A stretch of DNA of 64,000 bases from Coriobacteriaceae bacterium (lineage in GTDB: Bacteria > Actinomycetota > Coriobacteriia > Coriobacteriales > Coriobacteriaceae): the NCBI GenBank assembly GCA_025757745.1, contig CP107217.1, forward strand, positions 1,054,001 through 1,118,000, in the 5' to 3' direction. The translations under genes were made by a program, and so were the position numbers. Shown here in pieces: positions 23,246 through 32,584 of this stretch (position 1 is the stretch's first letter; every line of letters starts with the position of its first letter). Under the pieces are notes generated by a model. It made no database searches and was not told the DNA's origin. It saw only the letters and a program-made list of their open reading frames with translations.

Positions 23246-24373
23246 ATGTCTCGAAAAGTCGGAGTTATAACACTCCATAACTCGCCGAACTATGGTTCCT
23301 GCCTGCAGACCTATGCAACTCAGGTTGTTTTGGCTCGTGTGGGAGCGGATGCCGAAATAATTGATTACTACCGTAAGGATGCAATTCCCGAAAACGAAGT
23401 GGATCGTGCGCTTAACGGTCAGCTCGTAAAGAAGATGCCTATATTTAAGGTCCCTGGCGTCAAGCAGATTGCAAAAATACCTGTTTCTCGTATGGTTGCA
23501 AGGAGACGCGCCCCCCTTGATGAGTTTAGACATTCCAAGCTTGCGCTGACTGAGCGTTCGTACTATTCCGCAGATGAGTTGGACGCGAATCCTCCGGTAG
23601 CAGATATTTACTGCACTGGTAGCGATCAGGTTTGGAATAGCATTTGGAATAACGGTTTTGACCGTGCTTTCTATCTCTCCTTTGCTCCCGAGGGGAAAAA
23701 GAAGATTGCCTATGCTGCGAGTATCGGCAAGGCCACGCTCGAGGATTGGGAAGCTGAGCCGATGAGAAAGGCTCTCTCCTCTTACTCTTGTATCTCTGTA
23801 CGCGAGCAAGAGGCGGCTGACCTTCTTGATTCTATCGGTGTCCATGGGGCTATGCCCGTTATCGATCCCACGCTCATGTTGAATCGTGATGATTGGGAAG
23901 CAATTGCAGATGGTTGGATTTCTCCGGAACCCTATGTTCTGGTCTATCAGCTCAACCGTAATGCCGAGTTCGATTCTTATGTACAAAGGGTCGCCAAGAA
24001 GACTGGTCTCAAGGTTATGCGAATTGCATACGGTGTGCATGAGAAGCGTTCTGGCGAGAATGCTGTTATCTGTCCTTCCGTGGGAAGGTTCCTTTCTCTG
24101 TTCCTTGGGGCCGAAATTGTCATTACGGACTCGTTCCATGGAACTGCCTATTCCGTAAATCTTGGAAAGAAGTTTGTCGCCATCAGCCCTGGTCGTTTTA
24201 ACGGAAGAATTTCAAACCTATTAAATATGACTAATCTTGACAATCATTTGTTGGATGACTTTGGAAATCTGACTATTTCTGAACTTGATTACGACTCCAA
24301 TTCGGTTCAGGCACAGCTTAATCTCAAACGAAATGAAGCCTTTTCTTTTATTGAAAAAGCCTTGGATATTTAG
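23246..24373 (+). CDS. Polysaccharide pyruvyl transferase family protein
   Basis: Predicted to add a pyruvyl ketal or related group to a glycan residue. It shows KVGVITLHNSPNYGSCLQTYA at the N-terminus, the NxGDxLQ-like opening of the family, then YCTGSDQVWNS and the C-terminal VITDSFHGTAYSVNLGKKFV, the family's most conserved element. Length 375 is normal. GTG 23240 is an alternative start six bases upstream. A second, different family member is encoded at 28591, so the glycan may carry two such modifications, or one protein may have another role. Confidence 0.82.
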   Translation: MSRKVGVITLHNSPNYGSCLQTYATQVVLARVGADAEIIDYYRKDAIPENEVDRALNGQLVKKMPIFKVPGVKQIAKIPVSRMVARRRAPLDEFRHSKLALTERSYYSADELDANPPVADIYCTGSDQVWNSIWNNGFDRAFYLSFAPEGKKKIAYAASIGKATLEDWEAEPMRKALSSYSCISVREQEAADLLDSIGVHGAMPVIDPTLMLNRDDWEAIADGWISPEPYVLVYQLNRNAEFDSYVQRVAKKTGLKVMRIAYGVHEKRSGENAVICPSVGRFLSLFLGAEIVITDSFHGTAYSVNLGKKFVAISPGRFNGRISNLLNMTNLDNHLLDDFGNLTISELDYDSNSVQAQLNLKRNEAFSFIEKALDI

Positions 24374-24378
24374 GAAAT

Positions 24379-25410
24379 ATGATGGGAAATATTTCGGTTT
24401 CTGCTTTAAAGGATCATTTGCCTGATCCTGTCATGGGGGTTGCGAGGGCCATTTTTAATGGCTATCCAAGTTTGCTCGCCGCTTCAATGCGGCAGGCGGC
24501 ACGGTTCGGGAAGTCTTATTCTCGAAACAAGATCAAATATGCAGAGCAAGCAGAAGCTCATATAATTTATTGTACCCATCAGCTTGAAAAAGGGTTGAGC
24601 CACGAGGACTTTCGTGCTGGATTTGGAGTGAAGGTCCTCGCCGAACTCTCTCGCTACATGCATGTCTTTGAAGATATGGGTGGAAGTACGGATAGCCTGG
24701 CCTATCAATCCGCCTTGGGTGCGCTAATCGAATATCGTGACAGACATGAGAATAGTTCTGAATATACGCATATGTTTATGCAAGCAATTGGCGACCAATT
24801 GTTTTCTAAACTGGATTCAAAGCCTTTATATCCCGGTGGAAGCTGCAAAATCGCTCATGATTTTGCTGTGGCAGGCATTATTCCAGGTTCTGTTGACGAG
24901 CTATTAAGTAACCGTCATTCTGTTAGAGAGTATTCTGATACACCCGTTTCGTTGACAAAGGTCATTAATGCTATCGAGACGGCCACCAAAGCTCCGTCTG
25001 CATGCAATCGACAACCAACAAGAGTTCGGATTATCAATAACCAGGAACTCATCCATGAGACATTAGGAATTACAAGTGGATTCAGAGGCTACGCGATGCC
25101 TCCAATGCTCGTCGTGTTGACGGTTGATAATCGGGTTTACTTTGGACCGCAAGAACGTAACGAGGGCTTTGTTGATGGCGGCATTTTTGCAATGGCGTTA
25201 TTGCTGGCACTTGAAGAGCAGGGTTTGGCTTCTTGTCCGCTCAATACAATGCTAAGACGAGGTCCTGAAAAAGCGATTCGCGGTCTATTGAAACTACCCT
25301 ATTGGGAGGAATTGGTCATGCTGATTTCCATAGGGAATTATTCAAAGAATGCCCAATCATGCGTTTCTGCTCGTTTTCATGCCGACGCAATTGTTGCGGT
25401 GGTTGACTAG
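24379..25410 (+). CDS. Nitroreductase-family protein in the polysaccharide operon
   Basis: The C-terminal half (from about residue 175) is a nitroreductase FMN domain: NRHSVREYSDTPVS, TKAPSACNRQPTRVRII and EEQGLASCPLN. The N-terminal 170 residues are a helical extension with HQLEKGLSHEDFRAGFG, a motif that recurs in nitroreductases embedded in polysaccharide clusters next to pyruvyl transferases and F420-hydrogenase-beta-like proteins. It may carry out a flavin-dependent redox step on a sugar or cofactor; this is inferred from context only. ATG 24382 has slightly better spacing from AGGA and may be the true start. Confidence 0.75.
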   Translation: MMGNISVSALKDHLPDPVMGVARAIFNGYPSLLAASMRQAARFGKSYSRNKIKYAEQAEAHIIYCTHQLEKGLSHEDFRAGFGVKVLAELSRYMHVFEDMGGSTDSLAYQSALGALIEYRDRHENSSEYTHMFMQAIGDQLFSKLDSKPLYPGGSCKIAHDFAVAGIIPGSVDELLSNRHSVREYSDTPVSLTKVINAIETATKAPSACNRQPTRVRIINNQELIHETLGITSGFRGYAMPPMLVVLTVDNRVYFGPQERNEGFVDGGIFAMALLLALEEQGLASCPLNTMLRRGPEKAIRGLLKLPYWEELVMLISIGNYSKNAQSCVSARFHADAIVAVVD

Positions 25411-25411
25411 C

Positions 25412-26551
25412 TTGATTACCTCATCTCCAATTCATGTTCTCCAAGTGGTTCCCTCATTAAGTCGTTCTGCCGGTGTTTCTCAATTTGTTCATAACATGTC
25501 TTTGGGCATTGATGAGCATCGAGTTGTATTTGATTATCTACACCATGCAACATTGAATGGTAAACCCTTGCGTGACTGCACTTATGATCAGGAGCTTATT
25601 GCGCACGGTTCTCGTGTCTATACGGTGTCTTTCGCTTCTGCGGGGCTTGGCCAGTTCATTAAAGAAGTCGAAGAGTTTTTCGTTAAGCATGGACGCGAGT
25701 ACGATATCGTGCATTGTCATATGCCCAACTCGGCTTTTTGCGTTCTCAGGGAGGCTAAGCGTGCCGGCATCGAACATCGTGTCCTACATAGTCATCTGAA
25801 TAGTTCATCTGACAACGTTCTTCATCGTGTTCGAAATGCTCCGTTGATTGCGTGGGGCAAGAGGTATGCAACTGATGGGGTGGCGTGCTCTGATGAAGCT
25901 GGTAGATACCTGTTTGGAAATAAGCCGTTTGCTGTAATGAAAAATGGAATCGTACTCAGCAATTATGCATATGACGATAGCTCCAATGCTTCCCTGCGTG
26001 CTGAACTCTGCATTGGCAATAGTGACCCCGTTATTGGAAGTGTCGGTCGTTTTGTCAAGCAAAAGAACTTTGAATTTGGCGTCAAGGTGTTCGCAGAGCT
26101 GAAGCGCAGTATTCCTAATGTTAAGTGGGTGATTTTGGGCGCTGGAGATGGCATGGACAGAGTTAGGGCCATTGCTAAGGAGCTTGGTGTAAACGAATCC
26201 GTCGTCATGCCCGGCGTGCGCGTTGACGTCGCTCGTTTTTACTCGCTGTTCGACGTCTTCTTTATGCCTTCGCTATATGAGGGGCTTCCTGTCTCTGCTG
26301 TTGAAGCTCAAGCCTCTGGGCTTCGTTGTGTTTTTTCGACTGGCGTTCCTGAGGAAAGTGACATAACGGGCGTGAGTAGATTTGTCGGTTTAAATGAGCC
26401 ATATGCTGTATGGGCCTCTGCACTTGCTGATGCTATGTCGGTTGGTCGTGATAGCGGAGCTGTTGAGAAATTAACCTCCGCTGGCTATTCGGCAGCGGCT
26501 AATGCAAAGAAATTGATGGAGTTCTACGAGGGGCTTGTTGCTCAGCGTTAG
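25412..26551 (+). CDS. Glycosyltransferase family 4 (GT-B fold)
   Basis: Retaining glycosyltransferase. The start region HVLQVVPSLSRSAGVSQFV is the typical GT4 opening with the glycine-containing donor loop; the C-terminal Rossmann domain has VGRFVKQKNFEFGVKVFAEL, VKWVILGAGDGMDRV and the nucleotide-sugar site FFMPSLYEGLPVSAVEAQASG with its EGLPVSAVE glutamates. The frame is open from ATG 25349, overlapping the nitroreductase by about 60 bases; TTG 25412, just after the upstream stop and behind GGTGG, begins at the natural start of the fold. The choice of start is uncertain. Confidence 0.82.
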   Translation: MITSSPIHVLQVVPSLSRSAGVSQFVHNMSLGIDEHRVVFDYLHHATLNGKPLRDCTYDQELIAHGSRVYTVSFASAGLGQFIKEVEEFFVKHGREYDIVHCHMPNSAFCVLREAKRAGIEHRVLHSHLNSSSDNVLHRVRNAPLIAWGKRYATDGVACSDEAGRYLFGNKPFAVMKNGIVLSNYAYDDSSNASLRAELCIGNSDPVIGSVGRFVKQKNFEFGVKVFAELKRSIPNVKWVILGAGDGMDRVRAIAKELGVNESVVMPGVRVDVARFYSLFDVFFMPSLYEGLPVSAVEAQASGLRCVFSTGVPEESDITGVSRFVGLNEPYAVWASALADAMSVGRDSGAVEKLTSAGYSAAANAKKLMEFYEGLVAQR

Positions 26552-27184
26552 ATGCGTTTTTCGATGCAACGGGTGTGGTTTTGGTTGAAGGACGTAGACA
26601 TGAATAAAGACTATTTTGGAATTGCTGAACGGGTAATCAGAGAGAAAACTAACAGTCGTTTTTCTAAGGGTAGGCAAAATCATCTGACACGAAGCGATTT
26701 TTCTATTATTTCCAATAATTGTTGGGCCGGAACGGTCTATCGGTATTTCGGCTTACCGTATCAATCGCCTACAGCAGGGCTGTATTTTTTTGGAACTGAA
26801 TACGTAAAGTTCGCGGGAGATTTAAGGCACTATCTGAATACGCCCATAGAATTCATCGATTCTTGTGATTCGGCTCATTACGAGACTTTGAAATCTCGCA
26901 ATGAGCTGAGTAAGCCTGTTGGAATTATCGATGACGTTGAGATTGTATTTCTACATTATCCAACGCCTGAGGAGGCTAGAGCTAAATGGGAGCGACGGGT
27001 TGAAAGGGTGAACTGGGACAATCTGTTTATTAAATTCAGCCAGATGAATGATTGTCGCGAAGAAGATCTTAGGGCGTTTGATTCTTTGGAGCACACGAAC
27101 AAGATTTGCTTTACGGCGATGCGACGCCCCGATATTGCATGCTCGGTTTATCATCCCGCCTCTGTTCGGGGGGGGGGGAAATAA
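26552..27184 (+). CDS. DUF1919 exopolysaccharide protein with C-terminal phase-variable G tract
   Basis: The 210-residue product has DUF1919 hallmarks: FSIISNNCWAGTVYRYFGL, SPTAGLYFFGTEYVKF and FLHYPTPEEARAKWERRVER. Members occur in capsule and exopolysaccharide loci, but the reaction is unknown. The end is abnormal: at 27168-27178 there are eleven G residues, and in the present frame the protein stops just after them (RGGGK). With twelve or nine G the frame runs on to 27261, adding a tail that includes RFTQGFNLVDWLN; DUF1919 proteins normally end in such an aromatic F(D/N)xVxWLN segment. The sequenced copy is therefore probably in a truncated state. It starts directly at the preceding stop. 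Confidence 0.75.
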   Translation: MRFSMQRVWFWLKDVDMNKDYFGIAERVIREKTNSRFSKGRQNHLTRSDFSIISNNCWAGTVYRYFGLPYQSPTAGLYFFGTEYVKFAGDLRHYLNTPIEFIDSCDSAHYETLKSRNELSKPVGIIDDVEIVFLHYPTPEEARAKWERRVERVNWDNLFIKFSQMNDCREEDLRAFDSLEHTNKICFTAMRRPDIACSVYHPASVRGGGK

Positions 27185-27374
27185 CAAATGATACGGATCG
27201 CTTTACACAAGGATTCAATTTAGTCGATTGGTTGAACTCGGAACCTGCAAAGTATTGCTGATGAAGGTAATTCTCTTATTGAGATGCATTGAGGGAAATG
27301 GATGTATAGAGTAGTTATTAAAAACAATGTAGATATGTCGCAGCCCGCACCTAAGGAGTAGGGTGACTATCTAA

Positions 27375-28481
27375 ATGTTGGTATATTTGCAGCTTATTGT
27401 CTTTGCGGTAGTTTTTGGTTTTGTATTACGGCCTGAACGTTCCGCTTCCTTTAAAAAGACCTATCTTTTAGTCACTTTTTCAGCAATTTTCTTTGTTGCT
27501 TCAGTGCGATCAAGTTCAGTTGGTATTGATACTGAAATGCACTGTAGAGCGTTTTTAAGTGCCTCTCGTTTGCCGTTCTCTTCTCTTGTTGAGATGACAG
27601 ACAGATTTGAGTACGGTTTCCTATTATTTTGCAAGGTTCTTTCACTCATCAGCGGTGATTTTCAGATTCTTCTCGTAGCATCAAGTGCGGTTATATGTCT
27701 CTGCACTGCATTATTTATTTTTAAGCTCGCTGATGAGCCTATTTTGCCCACTGTGCTATTTTTGTGCCTGCTGTTTCCGAGTTATCTGAACATCATGCGC
27801 GAGGCAATTGCTATTGCAATCGGTATGCTTGCAATAATTGTACTTAGGGATCGTAAGGTTCCTGTATTTATTCTACTCGTGTTCCTTGCCGCCTCATTCC
27901 ATAGGTCCGCTCTCGTGCTGTTTGCTCTCATCCCTCTCAGCAAGGTTGAAATTAACTTAATGAGCATGACAGTTCTTATAATTGGAGCTATATTCAGCTT
28001 TCTATTTGTCAATCCACTCCTTAACGCGGTCGCGGCAGTCCTGGGCAAAAATAGTTTTTATGATGCGGACTTTATGGGGTCAAACTATTTTGGCGCTCTA
28101 ATTTCACTTCTATTTAATGCCCTGCTCGTCGGCATATTTTTTAATTATCTAAAAGTTGCTGACCGCGCTGAGGGCGTGGCTCAAGGTAAGTCCGTCAGCC
28201 TTGCCTTGCGCTGGGGTGAACTGCTCTGGCTTGTCTTTTCCGCCGTCGGTATGAAAGTACAAATTGTTGCTCGATTCGGATACTATTTCGCGCCTCTTGT
28301 TCTTGTTGCTTTGCCTCTCGTTTTAAAGGCAGCTAATGACGGAGAAACGCGTTTCGTTCGGTTCTCATTGATTGCGATTTCTGTTATGTATTTCGTTGTT
28401 GTTCAATTATTTAGGCCTGAATGGTATGGAATCGTTCCTTATACGGCTGACTTGTCGCGGTTTATGTCTCTGTTTTACTGA
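27375..28481 (+). CDS. EpsG/Wzy-like polysaccharide polymerase (multispanning membrane protein)
   Basis: A 368-residue, very hydrophobic protein with about ten predicted membrane helices starting at residue 2 (VYLQLIVFAVVFGFVLRP). The segment FLCLLFPSYLNIMREAIAIA followed by VFLAASFHRSALVLFALIPL is the EpsG-family pattern (REAIA...FHxSA). Such proteins polymerise lipid-linked repeat units on the outer face of the membrane. It is AT-rich compared with core genes and preceded by about 190 bases that hold no further gene, only the possible reading-through tail of the DUF1919 gene. Confidence 0.8.
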   Translation: MLVYLQLIVFAVVFGFVLRPERSASFKKTYLLVTFSAIFFVASVRSSSVGIDTEMHCRAFLSASRLPFSSLVEMTDRFEYGFLLFCKVLSLISGDFQILLVASSAVICLCTALFIFKLADEPILPTVLFLCLLFPSYLNIMREAIAIAIGMLAIIVLRDRKVPVFILLVFLAASFHRSALVLFALIPLSKVEINLMSMTVLIIGAIFSFLFVNPLLNAVAAVLGKNSFYDADFMGSNYFGALISLLFNALLVGIFFNYLKVADRAEGVAQGKSVSLALRWGELLWLVFSAVGMKVQIVARFGYYFAPLVLVALPLVLKAANDGETRFVRFSLIAISVMYFVVVQLFRPEWYGIVPYTADLSRFMSLFY

Positions 28482-28590
28482 GCCCTAAGTATTTAATTGT
28501 GCCGTGTGAACTCATTTTTCGTGATCCCGTCGATTCACTCTTGTAATTAATCGTTTACCACAGTAAATAAGTTCTTAGTTAGGATGTAAT

Positions 28591-29730
28591 ATGAATAATA
28601 AGCTGAAAATGGCTATTAAGTCCGTCCCCTTTGTTTCCGGTATCGCAAAAGGTGTAAATCGCACTGTGGGGATTACGGTGCGTACTGCTATGCATTATCC
28701 TGCGATGCGCAAGCTGAACAATGAGCTCGTTGATTCAATGGCTAGACTAGATAAGACTAGCGGCATGCGTATCTGGTATTTTGGGGTGCCCACTCACCCG
28801 AATTTGGGAGATCAAGCTCAAAAATTTGTTATTGAAAAATGGCTCCAAAATAATTATTCGGAAGCTGAAATTATTAAAATTCCAAGTAAGGCATTTAACG
28901 CCGGTACCAGCAGGATTGTCCGCATGATTCAGAATCTAATTCGCCCTAATGATCTGATTGTCATGCAGAGTGGTCATACGATGGACGGACTCCACGACGA
29001 TGAGACGCCGCATAGGCTTGCTTCAACTTGTTTTCCCGATAACAGAATTGTTTTTTTCCCGACTTCAATTCGTTTTAACAGCAAACGTGGTAAAGAATTG
29101 GACCGTAAGGCAATAGGGTCACACGTTAATACTTTGTTTTTGGCTAGGGATGCCGTCTCTGCACAGATTGCTCGAGATTTGTATCCTCGACTTGATGTCC
29201 GTCTTTATCCTGACGTTGTGACCTCATTGATTGGGAAATATTCCTTTGATAACCAGCGCGAAGGTGTATTGCTTTGCGCTCGAAACGATGGCGAGAAGCT
29301 GTACTCTTATACGGCCATCGATAAGCTTGCTTCTGCTCTTTCCGGTCTTTGTGATGTTTCTCGGACTGACACCACCGTTAAATGGGATGGTATCGATCTG
29401 GACTCTCATGATGCTTGGACCGGAATCGAGGGCGTCATCGAATCTTATTCGCAAAAGTGCGTTATTGTTACCGATCGTTATCATGGCACGATATTTGCCC
29501 GTATTGCCGGAACGCCCGTTGTGGTTCTTAAGACCAATGATCACAAGGTTGTCTCAGGTGCCAAATGGTTTACAGATGCAGGGGATGAGGGGATTGTTGT
29601 TGCTGACAATCTTGAGGAGGTCCCAGGGCTTGTGTCCGCTTTCATGAAGCGCTTCCCGGATGGCGTTTCCGCTCCTGCTTTCGCTGCCGATTATTATGAT
29701 GGTCTGAAATCCGTTATTGAGGAAATGTAA
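28591..29730 (+). CDS. Polysaccharide pyruvyl transferase family protein (second)
   Basis: 379 residues with the family opening WYFGVPTHPNLGDQAQKFVIEKW (NxGDQAQ) at about residue 63 and VIVTDRYHGTIFARIAGTPVVV near the C-terminus. It differs from the paralogue at 23246 by the longer N-terminal region and by the better conserved NLGDQ motif, which is closer to classical CsaB/EpsO-type pyruvyltransferases. ATG 28591 lies behind AGGATG. The transfer of pyruvate to the glycan is a family-level prediction. Confidence 0.82.
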   Translation: MNNKLKMAIKSVPFVSGIAKGVNRTVGITVRTAMHYPAMRKLNNELVDSMARLDKTSGMRIWYFGVPTHPNLGDQAQKFVIEKWLQNNYSEAEIIKIPSKAFNAGTSRIVRMIQNLIRPNDLIVMQSGHTMDGLHDDETPHRLASTCFPDNRIVFFPTSIRFNSKRGKELDRKAIGSHVNTLFLARDAVSAQIARDLYPRLDVRLYPDVVTSLIGKYSFDNQREGVLLCARNDGEKLYSYTAIDKLASALSGLCDVSRTDTTVKWDGIDLDSHDAWTGIEGVIESYSQKCVIVTDRYHGTIFARIAGTPVVVLKTNDHKVVSGAKWFTDAGDEGIVVADNLEEVPGLVSAFMKRFPDGVSAPAFAADYYDGLKSVIEEM

Positions 29731-29733
29731 TAA

Positions 29734-31137
29734 ATGAAGAAAAGCTATAAGGCACTTGTAAGCGATGCTGCAGTTTTTGCTGCCGGCAACATGCTTACGA
29801 AATTGATACAGTTCCTATTGCTTCCGATGTATACCGCACTGCTTACTACTGAGCAATACGGTATTGGTGAGCTTGTAAACAATACTGCCGAATTGCTTTA
29901 TCCCCTTTGCTGCCTCGGTGTCTATGAGGGCGTGTTTCGTTTCTCAATCGACCGGGACTCCGATAATAAGGCCGTATTCTCTACGGGTATCAGTATCGCT
30001 CTTTTCCTTTTGCCAGTTGTGGCAGCTGCGGGAATTTTCGGCTATTCATTTACTGGCTTTGATTACACATGGCAATTGGTCATTCTCTGCTTTATTACTT
30101 CCTTTAAAGTGATTTGCCTTCAATTTTCCAAGGGTATCGGTAAGACTCGACTTTATGCCTCATCGGGGGTTTTGGGTGCACTAACGTTGTTCTGTGCCGG
30201 TTACCTTTTCCTCGGCGTCTTTGGCATGGGCGTAAATGGCTACCTGCTGGCGCTGATTCTGTCGCAGGGCATTCAACTTTTACTTGTCTTTTTTGGGGCC
30301 AAAGTCTGGCGCTTTGCCAGTATGGGTGCATTTTCAAAACCACTGGCTCGAGACCTGCTGCGTTATAGCCTCCCAATGATTCCTAACGCCCTGGCTTGGT
30401 GGTTTGTTAATCTCTCCGGTCGTTATATCGTTATGTTCTCGCAAGGCGTCGATGTCGCAGGACTATACACAGCCGCTTCTAAGTTGCCTGCGGTGATGAA
30501 TATGGTTGTTACCATTTTCCAGCAGTCGTGGCAAATTTTCTCAGCACGCGAATACGATGCAAGTGATTCTAGGAGTTCCTTCGGAACAGTTTTTAAGGTC
30601 TTTACTGCATTCCTTTTGTGTGCTGGTTCATTGGTTATTGCGCTGACCGTTCCACTTTCGCGCATTATGCTTAGCGGTGATTTTTTTGCCGCTTACGTCT
30701 TCGTTCCTTTTCTAATGCTCAGTTCTGTCATTAGTGGATATTCGACTTATTTCGGCACTCTATACAACGCGGCTAAGAGCAACGGCATGATATTTGTGAC
30801 AACTATGGTTGGCGCTTTTGTTAATGTGGTGCTTGGCGCTTTGCTCTCTTTTGCGATCGGGGCATGGGGGCCCATCATTGCTGGTGTTGTTGCCTATGTT
30901 TTGATTTCACTCATGAGGGCTTATGACACAAAGAGACTAATTAACATTGATGTTGACATCCCATATCAGATCATTGGACTCGGGCTGCTGCTTGTTGAAT
31001 GTGTCCTCATTTCATTTGGTTTTGCATTCGCAACTCTGGTTTCTGTCGTCTGCTCCCTCCTCTTCATGCTGTTCACGCTATATAGGTATCGCAGGATAGC
31101 TAAAACTCTCTTGAAATCATTGAAAGTAGGACATTAA
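29734..31137 (+). CDS. Lipid-linked oligosaccharide flippase (Wzx/MATE-like)
   Basis: 467 residues with 12-14 predicted membrane helices and the polysaccharide-biosynthesis protein opening SDAAVFAAGNMLTKLIQFLLLPMYTALL. It would flip undecaprenyl-linked repeat units across the membrane for polymerisation by the EpsG/Wzy-like protein at 27375. The gene begins three bases after the pyruvyltransferase stop and ends two bases before the next GTG start, so it is tightly within the operon. Confidence 0.87.
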   Translation: MKKSYKALVSDAAVFAAGNMLTKLIQFLLLPMYTALLTTEQYGIGELVNNTAELLYPLCCLGVYEGVFRFSIDRDSDNKAVFSTGISIALFLLPVVAAAGIFGYSFTGFDYTWQLVILCFITSFKVICLQFSKGIGKTRLYASSGVLGALTLFCAGYLFLGVFGMGVNGYLLALILSQGIQLLLVFFGAKVWRFASMGAFSKPLARDLLRYSLPMIPNALAWWFVNLSGRYIVMFSQGVDVAGLYTAASKLPAVMNMVVTIFQQSWQIFSAREYDASDSRSSFGTVFKVFTAFLLCAGSLVIALTVPLSRIMLSGDFFAAYVFVPFLMLSSVISGYSTYFGTLYNAAKSNGMIFVTTMVGAFVNVVLGALLSFAIGAWGPIIAGVVAYVLISLMRAYDTKRLINIDVDIPYQIIGLGLLLVECVLISFGFAFATLVSVVCSLLFMLFTLYRYRRIAKTLLKSLKVGH

Positions 31138-31138
31138 C

Positions 31139-32356
31139 GTGTGTAATGTAGAGACAATTGGTTTACCAGCTTCAGATAATTGCCTTGGTTGCTCGGCATG
31201 CGTGGCAGCGTGCGCTAGGGGAGCCTTGAATCTCGAACAGGATGAGCGCGGCTTCTATCGGCCGGCGGTTGATGATGGGCTATGCGTTGGTTGCGGCGCT
31301 TGCTCTAGGGCATGTCCCGTTGTTGGTTCGCCAACCTCACGACACAGGCCTTTAAAGACGATGGCTGCCTGGGACAAGGATCGGGGCCGTCGTTTGGCCG
31401 CAACATCTGGCGGTATGTTTATGCTTCTTGCTGATGCCTTTGTGCGTCAAGGCGGCTGGGTGTGCGGTGCGGTCATGAATGAAGATATGATTGTTGAGCA
31501 CATTGTCTCTAACGATATTGATGTCATCGCCAAGATGCGCGGTTCGAAGTATGTTCAGAGTCGTATTGATGCGGCCCTGTCAGACTGTCTTGATTTGCTT
31601 AAACGCGGTGAGAGGGTTCTGTTTTCCGGAACTTCCTGCCAGGTCGATGCGATGCGCAGATTGGCGCGCGGCCGACTTTCCGCGAATCTTATGACGGTAG
31701 ATGTTCTTTGCCATGGCGCTCCGTCTCCCAGGGTTTGGGGCGACTATGTTTCTTATCGTGAGAGGGAGGCTGGAAGTAAGGCTGTTTCTGCGCGATTTAG
31801 GAAGAAAGATCCTTCGTGGACAGTATTCAGCCTTGAAATGCTGTTTGAAAACGGGGATAGACGTTCTTGGTGCACTGTGGACGACTATTATCTCCGAGCT
31901 TTCCTCGGTGATTACATTACGCAAAATGCTTGCCATTCGTGTCCCTATACGGGGACTGACCGATTGAGCGATATCACGCTCGCAGATTTCTGGGGCTACG
32001 TTTCGGAGTCGCGCGCTGATAGAAATACCGAAGACGGTATTAGCCTTGTTCTTGTTAATTCTGATGCTGGAATGGGTTTGCTTAAATCCGTTGACGGTGT
32101 CCACTTGATTGACAAAGAGCTTGGCGAGGCGGTTAAGGGCAATCCCCCTTTGAGGACGGTGTTTCCCGCAAATGGCAGGTCCGATGAGTTTTGGGCCGAT
32201 TATGAGAAAGGCGGTTTCGATTCTGTTCTTGACGAGTATTTGGGACCGCGTGCTTCTAGTAAAAAGCATCAGCTTAGTCTCTGGTTCAATGATCATGCCT
32301 ATTTCTTCCCGGGTCCGCTGCGCCGCGCATTGGTAAGCGCGAGGGGTGGAAAATAG
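31139..32356 (+). CDS. Coenzyme F420 hydrogenase beta-subunit-like iron-sulphur protein
   Basis: 405 residues. Two N-terminal 4Fe-4S motifs, NCLGCSACVAACARGAL and LCVGCGACSRACPV, are followed by the FrhB-like domains (AATSGGMFMLLADAF; KMRGSKYVQS; VLFSGTSCQVDAMR; TLADFWG). Relatives are common in polysaccharide operons together with pyruvyl transferases and the nitroreductase type seen at 24379, where they may supply electrons for a sugar-modifying step; the true role is unknown. GTG 31139 is the likely start. The operon ends here with a terminator at 32401. Confidence 0.8.
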   Translation: MCNVETIGLPASDNCLGCSACVAACARGALNLEQDERGFYRPAVDDGLCVGCGACSRACPVVGSPTSRHRPLKTMAAWDKDRGRRLAATSGGMFMLLADAFVRQGGWVCGAVMNEDMIVEHIVSNDIDVIAKMRGSKYVQSRIDAALSDCLDLLKRGERVLFSGTSCQVDAMRRLARGRLSANLMTVDVLCHGAPSPRVWGDYVSYREREAGSKAVSARFRKKDPSWTVFSLEMLFENGDRRSWCTVDDYYLRAFLGDYITQNACHSCPYTGTDRLSDITLADFWGYVSESRADRNTEDGISLVLVNSDAGMGLLKSVDGVHLIDKELGEAVKGNPPLRTVFPANGRSDEFWADYEKGGFDSVLDEYLGPRASSKKHQLSLWFNDHAYFFPGPLRRALVSARGGK

Positions 32357-32400
32357 CCAGGTGGCTATTTGCTTATGGGACATGTATCGTGTCGGTTTGA

Positions 32401-32431
32401 GGGGTATTGGCGAAGGCCGGTGCCCCTTTTT
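32401..32431 (+). terminator. Terminator of the polysaccharide operon
   Basis: An 11-bp stem (GGGGTATTGGC at 32401-32411; GCCGGTGCCCC at 32416-32426, three G-U pairs) with loop GAAG is followed by TTTTT. Confidence 0.85.
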
Positions 32432-32584
32432 AGTCGCGATGGCTCTAAAAGTCTTTGGCTTTCCGCTATACGGATCCTGCTATTTAAAAGTCGTCAAACG
32501 GTATACCTGCATTGTTTGCGCATGAAATGATGCCGTCAAGATTCTTTCGCAAATTGATTTAGCCGTCTTCGGCCCCGCCCTCTT

